This document shows, piece by piece, positions 14,054-21,698 of a stretch of 64,000 nt of DNA (position 1 is its first letter; each line of letters opens with the position of its first letter). The translations under genes were made by a program, and so were the position numbers. The notes beneath the pieces are model-generated. The model worked only from the letters and a program-made list of their open reading frames with translations, had not been told where the DNA came from and did no database searches. The stretch is from a virus. The stretch is from positions 1 to 64,000 of IMG/VR virus record IMGVR_UViG_3300032397_000010; one strand, written 5' to 3'.

Positions 14054-14427
14054 CACGCGTTGCCGCCGCGCGAGTTCACACGAAGCACTGGCTGAACCTG
14101 GGCCTCGCGCAGCCGCACCTCTTCGAGATCGGCCTGCACCTGATGGGGCCTCGGTTCGTCCCAGTGGATCGTCCTGATGTGGACGACGTCGCCGTCCTCG
14201 TCGATGACGACGACCGGCAACGACGTCTCGGTGCGGTCCCTGCGCAGCCTCCCGAGTTGCTTCGGCGCGCCGCTCAGCGGCATGTAGCTGACGATGCCAG
14301 CCGGTCCGTGACACTGACAGATCACGATCCTGATGAGCATGTAGTGATCGAGCGGGCATGGACCGATGATTCGGTCGTCCTTCACTCCGCTGATGATGGA
14401 CTCGATAACGCCAGGATCGATGGTCAT
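14053..14427 (-). CDS. Unrecognised protein with Cys-x-Cys-His segment
   Basis: The 124-residue product has DHYMLIRIVICQCHGPAGIV in the first half. A beta-rich region follows (SLPVVVIDEDGDVVHIRTIHW) and the C-terminal helix is Glu/Arg-rich. A metal site (CQCH) is possible. A TGATG overlap couples it to 13850-14053. Confidence 0.7.
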   Translation of the reverse strand: MTIDPGVIESIISGVKDDRIIGPCPLDHYMLIRIVICQCHGPAGIVSYMPLSGAPKQLGRLRRDRTETSLPVVVIDEDGDVVHIRTIHWDEPRPHQVQADLEEVRLREAQVQPVLRVNSRGGNA

Positions 14428-14498
14428 TGTGCGTCTCCGTGACAGAGTATGTCCATGCTGCCGTTGCGGCCCGTGCCGATGGGATGTACGAGATTCAT
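14424..14498 (-). CDS. 24-residue mini-ORF between the HTH gene and the minus-strand chain
   Basis: ATG at 14496-14498 follows the stop of the HTH gene by one base. The frame encodes a 24-residue peptide (MNLVHPIGTGRNGSMDILCH...) and ends in a TGA that overlaps the next ATG (ATGA at 14424-14427). AAGG lies upstream at a plausible distance. It fits the coupling pattern of the region; whether the peptide matters is unknown. Confidence 0.45.
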   Translation of the reverse strand: MNLVHPIGTGRNGSMDILCHGDAQ

Positions 14499-14499
14499 G

Positions 14500-14721
14500 T
14501 CAGCCAGCCTTCCTTGTTTCTTCGCGCCACGTCCGCACTGGAATTCTTGCTGCTTCTGCGAGATCGAGCGCGAGATCGACGCTGATCTGCTGCACTTCAC
14601 CAAGCATGGCGCGCCGGGCGAGCCAGTAGTTCACGCCGGTACTCCGGCAGAAAGAAGCCAGCGTTTCGCCTCGTTTCGTGAGCTTGCGCTCGAGCATTCT
14701 CGCCCCGTCCGACCTCACCAT
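14500..14721 (-). CDS. Small HTH DNA-binding protein, candidate regulator of the divergent promoter region
   Basis: The 73-residue product has ETLASFCRSTGVNYWLARRAMLGE, a helix-turn-helix of the Cro/CI-XRE type, then a short helical tail (VDLALDLAEAARIPV). AAGGGAGG gives a strong Shine-Dalgarno site for the ATG at 14719-14721. It is the first gene of the long minus-strand block and faces the plus-strand block across ~110 bases holding a TTGACA promoter. That is the usual place for a repressor controlling both directions. Its operator might be the CCGCAAGCG motif at 14766-14774; this is inference. Confidence 0.75.
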   Translation of the reverse strand: MVRSDGARMLERKLTKRGETLASFCRSTGVNYWLARRAMLGEVQQISVDLALDLAEAARIPVRTWREETRKAG

Positions 14722-14753
14722 GGAACCTCCCTTGCTGAATCGTCAATACCCGG

Positions 14754-14782
14754 TTGACAGTACAACCGCAAGCGCATACCGT
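14754..14782 (+). promoter_or_regulatory. Sigma70-like promoter TTGACA-N17-TACCGT with CCGCAAGCG in the spacer
   Basis: TTGACA (14754-14759) is 17 bases from TACCGT (14777-14782), upstream of the plus-strand DNA-metabolism block. The spacer contains CCGCAAGCG (14766-14774), also found in the promoter spacers at 43349, 58302 and 63289. Confidence 0.6.
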
Positions 14783-14832
14783 CCGTGCTGTCACCGTCGG
14801 ATCAGGCAACACCGGCAGTGACGAGGGTCGAG

Positions 14833-16008
14833 ATGGAATTGTTCACAAGCTCTCGGGCTCGCTCGTTCAGAGCGTGCCAGCGGCAGCACTACCTTCACTA
14901 CGTGATGGGGTACTGCACGGTCGCCTCGCGCGCGCCGCTTCGCTTCGGCACGGCGTTCCATGCCTGCATCGAGCAGTACTGGCTCTGCGGCACCGAGGCT
15001 GCGGTCGCGAGGTCCAGGCAGGCCTTCGACGAGAGCCTCGATCCGTACGATGCCGCGAAGCTTCGGGCGATGGTGTACGCGTACTGCCTCGGCTGGGACG
15101 TCCGGCGCGTCGGCTACGTCGAACGCGTGCTGGGCGTCGAGCGCGAGTACAAGCTCCCAATGATCAACCCGCTCACGGGCCGCGCGTCGCGGACCTGGGA
15201 GCGTGCGGGCAAGGTCGACGTGATCGTGCTGTTGTGCGACGGCCGCCTCGCGGTGATCGAGCACAAGACCTCCGCAGAGCCCGCAGCGCCCGGTTCTGCA
15301 TACCGGCATCGCCTGTTGCTGGACCCGCAGGTGAGCGAGTACCACGACGGGATCTTCCGCGCCGAGGGCCATACCACGCGCGGCGCTGACGTGATCCTGT
15401 ATGACGTGGCGGTGAAGCCGGGGTACGAGCCCTACAGCGCGACGCCTGACGATCAGCGGAAGTACACGCAGGCGAAGTCGCGCGTGTGCCCCGAGTGCAA
15501 GAAGAAGAAACAGGCGACGCCGCCGCCTCACACCGTCGCGGTGCTCGACGAGGAGTCGGGCTACGAGACACGGCACGAATGTTCCGAAGGGCGCATCGTG
15601 ACGGACCCTGGTGGCAGGCTCTACGCCAACCAGCGCGAGCGCGACGAGACGCCCGAGGAGTACGAGGTTCGGTGCCTCGAGATCATCCAGGCGGACTACG
15701 ACAGGTTCTTCCAGGTTGTCGATGTAGTGCGCCTCGAAGACGAACGCAGAGAATATTTACTCGACGTTTGGAATATTGCTCAGCAAGCCCACGTCTCTGC
15801 CCGCACGGGTGTCGCTCCGCGCAACCCGGACGCGTGCTTCCGGTACGGGTCGCCGTGTGACTTCTGGGACGTCTGCACGAAGGTCGCATCGATCGACGAC
15901 ACGTCTCGCTTCGTGCAGAAGCTGAAGACGAACCCGGAACTCTCGATGGAGGCAACTGCCCATGGTGTACAGGACGATGCGAACGGAGAGGCCGATCATG
16001 CCGAGTAA
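14833..16008 (+). CDS. Cas4/AddB-like PD-(D/E)XK nuclease with iron-sulfur cysteines
   Basis: I start at the ATG at 14833 because GAGGG lies before it and the family N-terminal pattern (LFTSSRARSFRACQRQ) begins there; a GTG at 14785 would add 16 residues. The 391-residue product has catalytic residues in GKVDVIVLLCDGRLAVIEHKT (Asp near 127, Glu/Lys near 142). Four cysteines are placed as in Cas4 and AddB: Cys15, then Cys335, Cys342 and Cys348 in CFRYGSPCDFWDVC. These would hold a [4Fe-4S] cluster. Expected role: processing of DNA ends for recombination, next to a Sak4-like ATPase and an SSB-like protein. Confidence 0.88.
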   Translation: MELFTSSRARSFRACQRQHYLHYVMGYCTVASRAPLRFGTAFHACIEQYWLCGTEAAVARSRQAFDESLDPYDAAKLRAMVYAYCLGWDVRRVGYVERVLGVEREYKLPMINPLTGRASRTWERAGKVDVIVLLCDGRLAVIEHKTSAEPAAPGSAYRHRLLLDPQVSEYHDGIFRAEGHTTRGADVILYDVAVKPGYEPYSATPDDQRKYTQAKSRVCPECKKKKQATPPPHTVAVLDEESGYETRHECSEGRIVTDPGGRLYANQRERDETPEEYEVRCLEIIQADYDRFFQVVDVVRLEDERREYLLDVWNIAQQAHVSARTGVAPRNPDACFRYGSPCDFWDVCTKVASIDDTSRFVQKLKTNPELSMEATAHGVQDDANGEADHAE

Positions 16009-16282
16009 CGTGTGGGCAAAGTCGATGTGGACGCTGGTCATCCTGTCGGTGCTTGCGATGACGGGATTCGGGTTCGTCTCGCTGGTGCGATCGTGCGACC
16101 GGCCGGAGCGATGCCAGGAGACGTCGGCGGTGCTGGAGAGCGGAACGGCGTTCCGGAACGGCACGCAGTATACCTGTACGCCCGGAACGCGCTCCGTCGT
16201 GGAGTGGAACAACAGCCGTGTGCTCGTGCGGTGCGTATGTCCAGCACCTGTGAGCGAGCAGAGCGATGGAGGTCATCGATGA
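15998..16282 (+). CDS. Small single-pass membrane protein
   Basis: ATG at 15998 has GGAGAGG upstream and the frame overlaps the nuclease stop. The 94-residue product has one membrane segment (WTLVILSVLAMTGFGFVSLV, residues ~8-27). An exposed domain has cysteines in SCDRPERC, YTCTPG and RCVCP, compatible with disulfides outside the cytoplasm. It lies oddly within a DNA-metabolism cluster. Function unknown. Confidence 0.72.
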   Translation: MPSNVWAKSMWTLVILSVLAMTGFGFVSLVRSCDRPERCQETSAVLESGTAFRNGTQYTCTPGTRSVVEWNNSRVLVRCVCPAPVSEQSDGGHR

Positions 16283-17190
16283 GCAGGATGAGTCTGGCGA
16301 ACGTCACGAAGGGTCGCATCAAGAGCCCAGCGAAGGTGATGGTCTACGGACCAGACGGGGTCGGGAAATCGTCCTTTGGCGCGGCTGCGCCGAAGCCCGT
16401 CTTCCTGGGCCCGGAGGTTGGCACGGAGGAACTCGACGTCTCGCGCATGCCGCATCCGACGCAGTGGCCGGAGGCGCTCGAAGGGCTGTCGGTGCTTTTC
16501 CTGGAGAATCACGACTACCAGTCCGTCGTGATCGACACGGTCGATTGGCTCGAGCCCATGCTTTACGAGTTCATTCTCACAAAGGTCACGAAGATGACCG
16601 ATGACTTCTCGGCTGGCTACGCGCTCGCCCGAGAGCAGTGGCGGCTGTTCATGGCCGGGCTAGAGAAGCTACGGGCCGAGAAGCACATGAACGTGATCGT
16701 CCTGGCGCACGCCGAGATCAAGGAGTTCAAGAACCCGACGGGACCGGACTACGACCAGTGGCGCATCGCGCTGCAAGAGAAGTCCGCAGGCCTGTTCCGG
16801 CAGTGGGCCTCCGACGTGCTCTTCGCGACGTTCGAGACGTTCGCTGCGAAGACGAAGGGCGACACGAAGGCGAAGGGCGTGAGCACGGGCAAGCGCATCG
16901 CGTACACGGAGTTCCGTGCCGGGTGGTACGCGAAGAACCGTCACGGGATGCCGTCGGAGATCCCGTTCTCGTGGGACACATTCGCGGAGTACCTGAACCG
17001 CGACGTCGAGAAGGACTCGGCGGCGCTGCGCGAGTGGATCACGAAGACTGCCGAGCAGATTCTGGACAAGGCAGTGCGCGAGAAGGTGCAGACGTTCCTG
17101 ACGCGCAAGAACGTATCGATCGACGAACTCAGGTCCGCGCTCTCGCGTGCCGAGACGCTGGTGTACGAACAGACCGTAACGAAGGAGTGA
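16279..17190 (+). CDS. Sak4-like RecA-fold ATPase (AAA_24 type)
   Basis: The 303-residue product has Walker A GPDGVGKS (24-31) and a Walker B-like strand QSVVIDTVDW ending at Asp86. A motif-III-like stretch MNVIVLAHAEIKEF is followed by a long C-terminal helical region. This layout matches phage AAA_24/Sak4 proteins, RecA-fold single-strand annealing or recombination ATPases usually encoded beside an SSB, as here (17197-17670). GGAGG precedes the ATG, and the start overlaps the previous stop as ATGA. Confidence 0.85.
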   Translation: MSRMSLANVTKGRIKSPAKVMVYGPDGVGKSSFGAAAPKPVFLGPEVGTEELDVSRMPHPTQWPEALEGLSVLFLENHDYQSVVIDTVDWLEPMLYEFILTKVTKMTDDFSAGYALAREQWRLFMAGLEKLRAEKHMNVIVLAHAEIKEFKNPTGPDYDQWRIALQEKSAGLFRQWASDVLFATFETFAAKTKGDTKAKGVSTGKRIAYTEFRAGWYAKNRHGMPSEIPFSWDTFAEYLNRDVEKDSAALREWITKTAEQILDKAVREKVQTFLTRKNVSIDELRSALSRAETLVYEQTVTKE

Positions 17191-17196
17191 TGAACG

Positions 17197-17670
17197 ATGG
17201 GTAATCTGAAGGAAGGCATGTACGACGCGGGGCCTCTGACGGCGAAGCTGGTCGTGTCCTCGAAGAAGGGGACCGAGATGATGGCGTTCGCCGTCATCGT
17301 CGATGACGGCGACGGCGGCAAGCACGAGTTGATCAAGAACGGCGGCCTGACCGAGGCGTCGCTCGCGTACACCGTGCAGGACGCCGAAAACCTCGGCTGC
17401 GACACCTCGCTGCCGATGAGCGAGTGGAAGGTGGACCCGAGTCGCAAGCTGCGCGTGCGGATCGAGATCGACGAGTACGGGCCGAAGGTGAAGAGCATCT
17501 TCGACGCCAACAAGGGCGTCCCGGCCGAGGCGATCCTGAAGAAGCAGGAGATGCCGATCGCGCGGCAGAAGGAGATCAGCGCGCTGCTCGCGGACCGCAT
17601 CAAGGCGCTGAAGGCGCTGTCGCCCGGCGGCGGCGGCACGGGCGGAGACAGCGGAGGCCTGCCGTTCTGA
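17197..17670 (+). CDS. Probable phage single-strand DNA-binding protein
   Basis: The 157-residue product starts with a compact beta-rich domain (MYDAGPLTAKLVVSSKKG, FAVIVDDGDGGKHEL...RVRIEIDEYGPK). A charged helix follows, then a Gly-rich linker and a short C terminus ending GGLPF. That ending mirrors the xxIPF/LPF tip by which SSBs recruit partners. Position right after the Sak4-like gene (6-base gap) strengthens the reading. Similar Sak4 partners are annotated as DUF669/SSB-like. No OB-fold motif can be proven by eye. Confidence 0.68.
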   Translation: MGNLKEGMYDAGPLTAKLVVSSKKGTEMMAFAVIVDDGDGGKHELIKNGGLTEASLAYTVQDAENLGCDTSLPMSEWKVDPSRKLRVRIEIDEYGPKVKSIFDANKGVPAEAILKKQEMPIARQKEISALLADRIKALKALSPGGGGTGGDSGGLPF

Positions 17671-17682
17671 TGTCCGGGTGAA

Positions 17683-17705
17683 GCCGGGGGGCCTCGCCCC
17701 TCGGC
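17683..17705 (+). terminator. Intergenic hairpin, 10-bp stem
   Basis: GCCGGGGGGC (17683-17692) pairs with GCCCCTCGGC (17696-17705), one G-T wobble, loop of three. No T-run follows, so it is a weak terminator candidate or an mRNA structure separating 17670 from 17722. Confidence 0.4.
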
Positions 17706-17721
17706 CGGTGGGAGATGCGCG

Positions 17722-18318
17722 ATGGCGAGCAGGACGAAGTACCCGACGGTCACCCTGGACGAGAACGAGATGGCGTTCGCTGGGAGCATCGGTGTGGCTC
17801 GTCAGACGCGCAACATGTTGCTGGGCAAGAAGGACGCTCATGGCACGAGTCCCGATCAGCAATGGGAGATGCATGTTCGCGGTGCTCTTGGCGAGATTGT
17901 TCTCGCAAAGCATCTTGGGGTTCTGTGGAACGGAGATCCGGGTGACCCGGATGCCCATGACGTGGCCGGGTACTATCAGGTTCGCGCCGCCTACAACGAG
18001 AAAGACAGCCTGTTGCTGCATCGTAAGGACGAGAAGAAAGGGGATGCTCCGTTCGTCCTGGTGACCGGGAAGGGTCCATCTTTCGGACTGCGCGGGTGGT
18101 TCCTGTACCGCGAAGCCAAGGGCGTTGATCGTTACAGAGATGACCCTTCCAAGAGGGGCGGTGGGCCATCGCGACCGTGTCTGTCCGTGCCGATCGACGA
18201 TCTACACGAGATGTCTACTTTGGAAGAAAAGCCATGGGGACCATGTCGCTCCTACTCGATCCACGAGGAATGGCTACGCGTTATGCCTTTTCTGTACAGG
18301 AAGTCGCTACCGTTCTGA
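17722..18318 (+). CDS. Unrecognised protein, possible restriction-endonuclease-like fold
   Basis: The 198-residue product contains MHVRGALGEIVLAKHLG, then DAHDVAGYYQVRAAYNE, LLLHRKDEKKGDAPFVLV and GLRGWFLYREAK. The order GE..LAK.LG, D.AGYYQVR and a hydrophobic strand resembles PD-(D/E)XK phage proteins (Glu in helix 1, Asp and Gln-Val-Arg near the core), but the canonical E-x-K is absent. Treated as unknown with a hint of a nuclease fold. Placement after SSB and Sak4 agrees with a DNA-related role. Confidence 0.65.
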   Translation: MASRTKYPTVTLDENEMAFAGSIGVARQTRNMLLGKKDAHGTSPDQQWEMHVRGALGEIVLAKHLGVLWNGDPGDPDAHDVAGYYQVRAAYNEKDSLLLHRKDEKKGDAPFVLVTGKGPSFGLRGWFLYREAKGVDRYRDDPSKRGGGPSRPCLSVPIDDLHEMSTLEEKPWGPCRSYSIHEEWLRVMPFLYRKSLPF

Positions 18319-18325
18319 GGGGACC

Positions 18326-18718
18326 ATGGACTACGAGTACGAGCGCAAGTGGGTCAGCTACAACAAGAAGTTCGTGGACGTGACGGTCGCGCAGTTGCGC
18401 TGCCTCCATCTCGCGAGCGACTGGCTGCACGGTCTGCACCACGCGCCCGACACGGTGCGTCCGTTCTGTGACGACGCCATCGAGTTGGTGTTCCATCGCG
18501 GCAAGACGTTCGCCACGTTCGACTTCGACGAACTCACGCGACTCGTGTTCCTGGCGCATGACCAGTGCATCCGCGCTGAGATCGCGTCGGCCGGGATGCA
18601 CCTCGCCGTGAGGCTCTTCGCTCGACACACCCGTGAGGGCAGCACGTCGTCTCGGCACCCGACGCTGCCGGAGGTCGCCATGCGGTGGACCGAGCGGCAG
18701 GGCACGGTGTTCCCGTGA
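18326..18718 (+). CDS. Hypothetical protein
   Basis: The 130-residue product starts at ATG 18326 with GAGGGGA upstream. It is mostly helical (VAQLRCLHLASDWLHGLHHA, ELTRLVFLAHDQCIRAEIAS) with several His residues. No motif was recognised. Its stop overlaps the next start as GTGA. Confidence 0.7.
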   Translation: MDYEYERKWVSYNKKFVDVTVAQLRCLHLASDWLHGLHHAPDTVRPFCDDAIELVFHRGKTFATFDFDELTRLVFLAHDQCIRAEIASAGMHLAVRLFARHTREGSTSSRHPTLPEVAMRWTERQGTVFP

Positions 18719-18927
18719 GGACGGTGCGGTTCACCGACGAGCAATTGCGCGACGTGACCGAGGTCTACGAGGGCGTCGCCAACGAGCCCGGCGTGGACCG
18801 CAGGGCCCGCATTATTGCGTACGGCATCTACATCGCGTGTCTGCGGGCGGCGTGCGACGTGGCGTTCCCTGGGCGCGTCTCAAGGATCGCCAGGATTCCG
18901 ATTCAGCGGATAGGAGCAAGACGATGA
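18715..18927 (+). CDS. Hypothetical protein with GTG start
   Basis: The 70-residue product begins with a GTG in a GTGA overlap (VRTVRFTDEQLRDVTEVYEG...). It has one helix-rich domain (ARIIAYGIYIACLRAACDVA) and a basic C terminus (RISRIARIPIQRIGARR-like). Unknown function. Confidence 0.68.
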   Translation: MRTVRFTDEQLRDVTEVYEGVANEPGVDRRARIIAYGIYIACLRAACDVAFPGRVSRIARIPIQRIGARR

Positions 18928-19352
18928 AGGTCCACAGCGTCGAGAAGCGAGACGGCTACGAGATCCGCATGATGACCGATGGGTACATCACCACGACGCC
19001 CGTGCCGATGGCGTACACGCTCGACGGGCACTATATCGGCAACGAGAAGGACGCCAAGCTCCTCGAAGAGATGGGCATCAAGCCGGAGCTTGCGTCGCGC
19101 GACAGCAACATCTGCTCCGTCGGGTTCTGCGAGCGCGAGCAGAAGTGGTACGGCTGGTCGCACCGGGCCATCGCCGGGTACGGCATCGGCGACGTCGCGA
19201 AGGAGGACGACGGCTGCACGCAGTCAGGGTTCACGCCGGAGTACGAGAAGGCTCACCCGGAACTCGTGATCGCGGTGCCGGTGGGATTCGAGGCGAAGAC
19301 CTTGGACGACGCGAGGCGGATGGCGATGGCGTTCGCCGAGAGCGTGTCGTGA
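18924..19352 (+). CDS. Hypothetical alpha/beta protein
   Basis: The 142-residue product (MKVHSVEKRDGYEIRMMTDG...) has YGWSHRAIAGYGIGDVAKEDD in the middle. A C-terminal strand-helix segment follows (ELVIAVPVGFEAKTLDDARRMAMAFAE). The Tyr-Gly-Trp-Ser-His-Arg-Ala motif is distinctive of a widespread phage protein family without known function. ATGA and GTGA overlaps with neighbours. Confidence 0.72.
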   Translation: MKVHSVEKRDGYEIRMMTDGYITTTPVPMAYTLDGHYIGNEKDAKLLEEMGIKPELASRDSNICSVGFCEREQKWYGWSHRAIAGYGIGDVAKEDDGCTQSGFTPEYEKAHPELVIAVPVGFEAKTLDDARRMAMAFAESVS

Positions 19353-19591
19353 TCACCACGCTGCGGTTCAGGCTGCCAAAGGAACGCGCCGACCTGCAGG
19401 CTGCGCTGAAGGCTCAGGCCCTGGCGAGCGCGTTGCGGGCACTCGAGGACCGGCTGCGGTCGTTGCGCAAGTACGGGCTGCCGGACGACGTGAAGAAGAA
19501 GAACCATGCCCAGTGGGTGATCGAGTCGCTGTCGGACCTGCTGCACGATGAGATCAGCGATGCTGGTCTTCGGGAGGTGCTCGATGAGTGA
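19349..19591 (+). CDS. Small helical protein, GTG start
   Basis: The 80-residue product begins at a GTG in a GTGA overlap. It is helical (ASALRALEDRLRSLRKYG, HAQWVIESLSDLLHDEISDA). No motif. Overlaps 19584-19796 by 8 bases. Confidence 0.68.
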   Translation: MITTLRFRLPKERADLQAALKAQALASALRALEDRLRSLRKYGLPDDVKKKNHAQWVIESLSDLLHDEISDAGLREVLDE

Positions 19592-19796
19592 AAGCACGTC
19601 GATACTGGTCAGCGAGATCGCGCTCCCGCGAAAGCGGGTGCAGGTGCTCAGGATCGCGCTCGAACCGTTCGCGCGGCTTGGCGTGGAGTACGGTGAGAAG
19701 AACTGCGCCGATGCGGTAATCACGCTGGTCACGCTGGACGGCAACGACCTGTTGAGGGCCCGTGCGGTCCTGGAGCAGTCCGATGACGAAGGATGA
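19584..19796 (+). CDS. Small hypothetical protein
   Basis: The 70-residue alpha/beta product (MSESTSILVSEIALPRKRVQ...) has CADAVITLVTLDGNDLLRA. It overlaps both neighbours. Unknown function. Confidence 0.65.
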   Translation: MSESTSILVSEIALPRKRVQVLRIALEPFARLGVEYGEKNCADAVITLVTLDGNDLLRARAVLEQSDDEG

Positions 19797-20916
19797 GGCG
19801 GGAACGCTGGTGCTCAGGATCGAGGATCTGATGAAGGCCATCGTGAAGGACGCCAAGGTCAACAACTTCTACACGGCGAAGGCCGTCGGCGAGGCTGGAG
19901 ACGCGCTCGAGAAGGTGCTGACGACCGACCAGTGCGATACGCCGGAGGAGCGCGACCACGACTGCGCCCGCGAGGACTGCGCGTGCGAGGCCGAGCGGGC
20001 CAGGATGGAGCGGGACGCTGCGCTGGTTCGCCTCGAAGAGCGCGAGCACGACATGCACCTCCGTGTCCGTGCGGGCTACGACAAGACCATCGCGGATACG
20101 TGGCGCGCGGAGGTCGCGAAGGTCACCGCTCGTGCCGAGAAGGCCGAGCGGGATCTGGCCTACGTGAACTCGCTGAACGAGGCCACGCGCGACCAGATCG
20201 CAGCGGTCATCATCAGTGAGGCTGACCGTGCCGAGAAGGCCGAGCGGGAGCGTGATGAAGCGCGGGCCGAGTTGGTTGCCGACTCGAAGCGGGCCCTCGA
20301 GATCGCGAAGAAGCTCACGTTGGAGAGGAATGAGGCGCAGGCCGACGCGGCCGACGCTCGTGAGATCCTCGACACGGATCGGCGCAAGGCGTTGAAGGAG
20401 ATCGCGTGCCTTCGCGAAGAGCGTGACGCGGCCAGTGTCGAGGTGGATAGGTTGACGCGGGAGATCGCGGAGGTGGACGAGGGGCGCTGCCGCGCGATCG
20501 ACGAGCGAGCAACGACCGAGCGCGAACTCGCAGCGCGCACGCGGCAGCGGGACGAGGCACGCGCGCTGTTCGGGCGCGAGTCGGACGCGTGCGAGCAGGC
20601 GATCAGAGAACGCGACGCCGCTCGCGCCGAGATGGCAGCGCCGCAACCCGCGTCCGCGACGAGCGCCGGGTGGCCGCACGCGATTGCCAGCGATGCCGCT
20701 GCGCTCATGGCGGCACTGGCGTGCCCGCACAACAACTCCGCCGAGTGCGACTGCGACACGCTGCGGTCGCTCAGCAAGGCGTTGGCAGAGGCGACTCCTG
20801 GAACAGGCATCGGCATTCACGTTCACACTCTCGAGCGCGTCGCGGAGCTACGTCGGACGTCGGTGTGGCCGAGGGTCGTTCGTTGGGTATGCGGTCTAAG
20901 CGCGGAGGTGCAGTGA
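19783..20916 (+). CDS. Long coiled-coil protein
   Basis: The 377-residue product starts at the ATG at 19783, inside the end of the previous gene. After a short domain with a Cys/His/Asp cluster (ERDHDCAREDCACEAE), residues ~65-285 form a nearly uninterrupted Ala/Glu/Arg heptad coiled coil. The C-terminal part has ACPHNNSAECDCDTLRSL and a hydrophobic end. Two Cys clusters flanking a rod suggest a zinc-stabilised dimer acting as a scaffold or spacer. The enzymatic role, if any, is unknown. TGATG overlap with the next gene. Confidence 0.75.
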   Translation: MTKDEAGTLVLRIEDLMKAIVKDAKVNNFYTAKAVGEAGDALEKVLTTDQCDTPEERDHDCAREDCACEAERARMERDAALVRLEEREHDMHLRVRAGYDKTIADTWRAEVAKVTARAEKAERDLAYVNSLNEATRDQIAAVIISEADRAEKAERERDEARAELVADSKRALEIAKKLTLERNEAQADAADAREILDTDRRKALKEIACLREERDAASVEVDRLTREIAEVDEGRCRAIDERATTERELAARTRQRDEARALFGRESDACEQAIRERDAARAEMAAPQPASATSAGWPHAIASDAAALMAALACPHNNSAECDCDTLRSLSKALAEATPGTGIGIHVHTLERVAELRRTSVWPRVVRWVCGLSAEVQ

Positions 20917-21122
20917 TGACGACCGAGGAGAACGGTTGCTTGTCGTGCCAGCGGCTTCGACACAGCGTACTGGACATGGTGCATCAGATCAGCGTGCTGA
21001 AGGGACAGAACCTGCGGCTGCGGCGCAAGTTGACGGCTGACGATCTCGCGGTGTCGGCAGAGAGAGCTACCGCCCTGCGGTTGCTCGAGGATGTGTCCAG
21101 GTACGGACGGAGGGAAGCCTGA
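20916..21122 (+). CDS. Small helical protein
   Basis: The 68-residue product has CLSCQRLRHSVLDMVHQISV and a short basic coiled coil (KGQNLRLRRKLTADD). TGATG overlaps at both ends indicate strict coupling. Unknown function. Confidence 0.68.
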   Translation: MTTEENGCLSCQRLRHSVLDMVHQISVLKGQNLRLRRKLTADDLAVSAERATALRLLEDVSRYGRREA

Positions 21123-21346
21123 TGAGTGATGTGTTGCCGGATCTTCTCGCCGACTTGAATCGCGTTCGCGCGATCGTCGAGGCGGCCAGGAACTACACCA
21201 TCGCGTACGACGCGCTGGTCGCCGCGAAGGCGGCGTACAACGGCCGAGGTGCGTCACGCGACGAGCGCCTGCTCGACGCGCTATGCGAGGCCGAGACGCA
21301 TCACTCGAGCGTCCTGTCGGATCTCAGGAAGGCTCTGAGAGAATAA
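21122..21346 (+). CDS. Small helical protein, last gene of the coupled run
   Basis: The 74-residue all-helical product (LLADLNRVRAIVEAARNY...) is the last gene before a 150-base regulatory gap. Its final codons overlap the promoter-like GAGAATA element at 21339. Unknown function. Confidence 0.68.
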   Translation: MSDVLPDLLADLNRVRAIVEAARNYTIAYDALVAAKAAYNGRGASRDERLLDALCEAETHHSSVLSDLRKALRE

Positions 21347-21368
21347 TATCGCACGATCCGCGTACAAC
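21339..21368 (+). promoter_or_regulatory. Putative phage promoter GAGAATA-N16-GTACAAC
   Basis: GAGAATA (21339-21345), 16 bases, GTACAAC (21362-21368). The same pair with the same spacing occurs at 24543-24572, with diverged versions at 25157 and 27405, all before plus-strand genes. TACAAC would act as the -10. A TATGAT at 21370 is an alternative -10. Confidence 0.55.
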
Positions 21369-21381
21369 GTATGATCTGCCA

Positions 21382-21480
21382 CGAAACGACCGCTCCGGCG
21401 GCGGTCTGGATGTTCCGGGCCGCTGATCCTCTCGTTGTAGTTTGGGGCGCGGGGGTCGTGACGTCGGAACGGTCGTTTCG
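21382..21480. repeat. Inverted repeat flanking 77 bases in the 21.35-21.5 kb gap
   Basis: CGAAACGACCG (21382-21392) and its exact reverse complement CGGTCGTTTCG (21470-21480) flank the middle of the intergenic region before 21498. Possible paired operator (looping) or part of a long RNA stem. The gap holds no ORF. Confidence 0.6.
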
Positions 21481-21497
21481 CGGCAGAAGGCAGGAAG

Positions 21498-21698
21498 ATG
21501 GACGAGGCGCTCGAGTTGGAATCGGTTCGCGGCACTCAGACGGACGATCCTCGGTGGCGCTGGCGTCACCCGCTCGTCCGGCAGGGCGCATGGTCGCGGA
21601 TCTACATCTCGAAGGGCGCGGCCCTGGCTGGGGCTGCGATGGCGCTGAAGCACGCGCGGAAGGAGGCGAAGGATGGACTGGGAAAAGAAGGCGGTTGA
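21498..21698 (+). CDS. Small hypothetical protein
   Basis: The 66-residue product (MDEALELESVRGTQTDD...) has AGGAAG upstream as Shine-Dalgarno. It contains RWRWRHPLVRQGAW and a helical Ala-rich C terminus. It overlaps 21673-22101 by 26 bases. Unknown function. Confidence 0.65.
   Translation: MDEALELESVRGTQTDDPRWRWRHPLVRQGAWSRIYISKGAALAGAAMALKHARKEAKDGLGKEGG

Noticed and set aside
14833-16008. Cas4 of a CRISPR system
   Set aside because: No Cas1/Cas2 or array nearby; context is phage recombination, so a stand-alone nuclease is more likely.
16669-18021. 450-residue minus-strand open frame
   Set aside because: Antisense shadow of the Sak4-like, SSB-like and following genes, with low-complexity Arg/His-rich translation.
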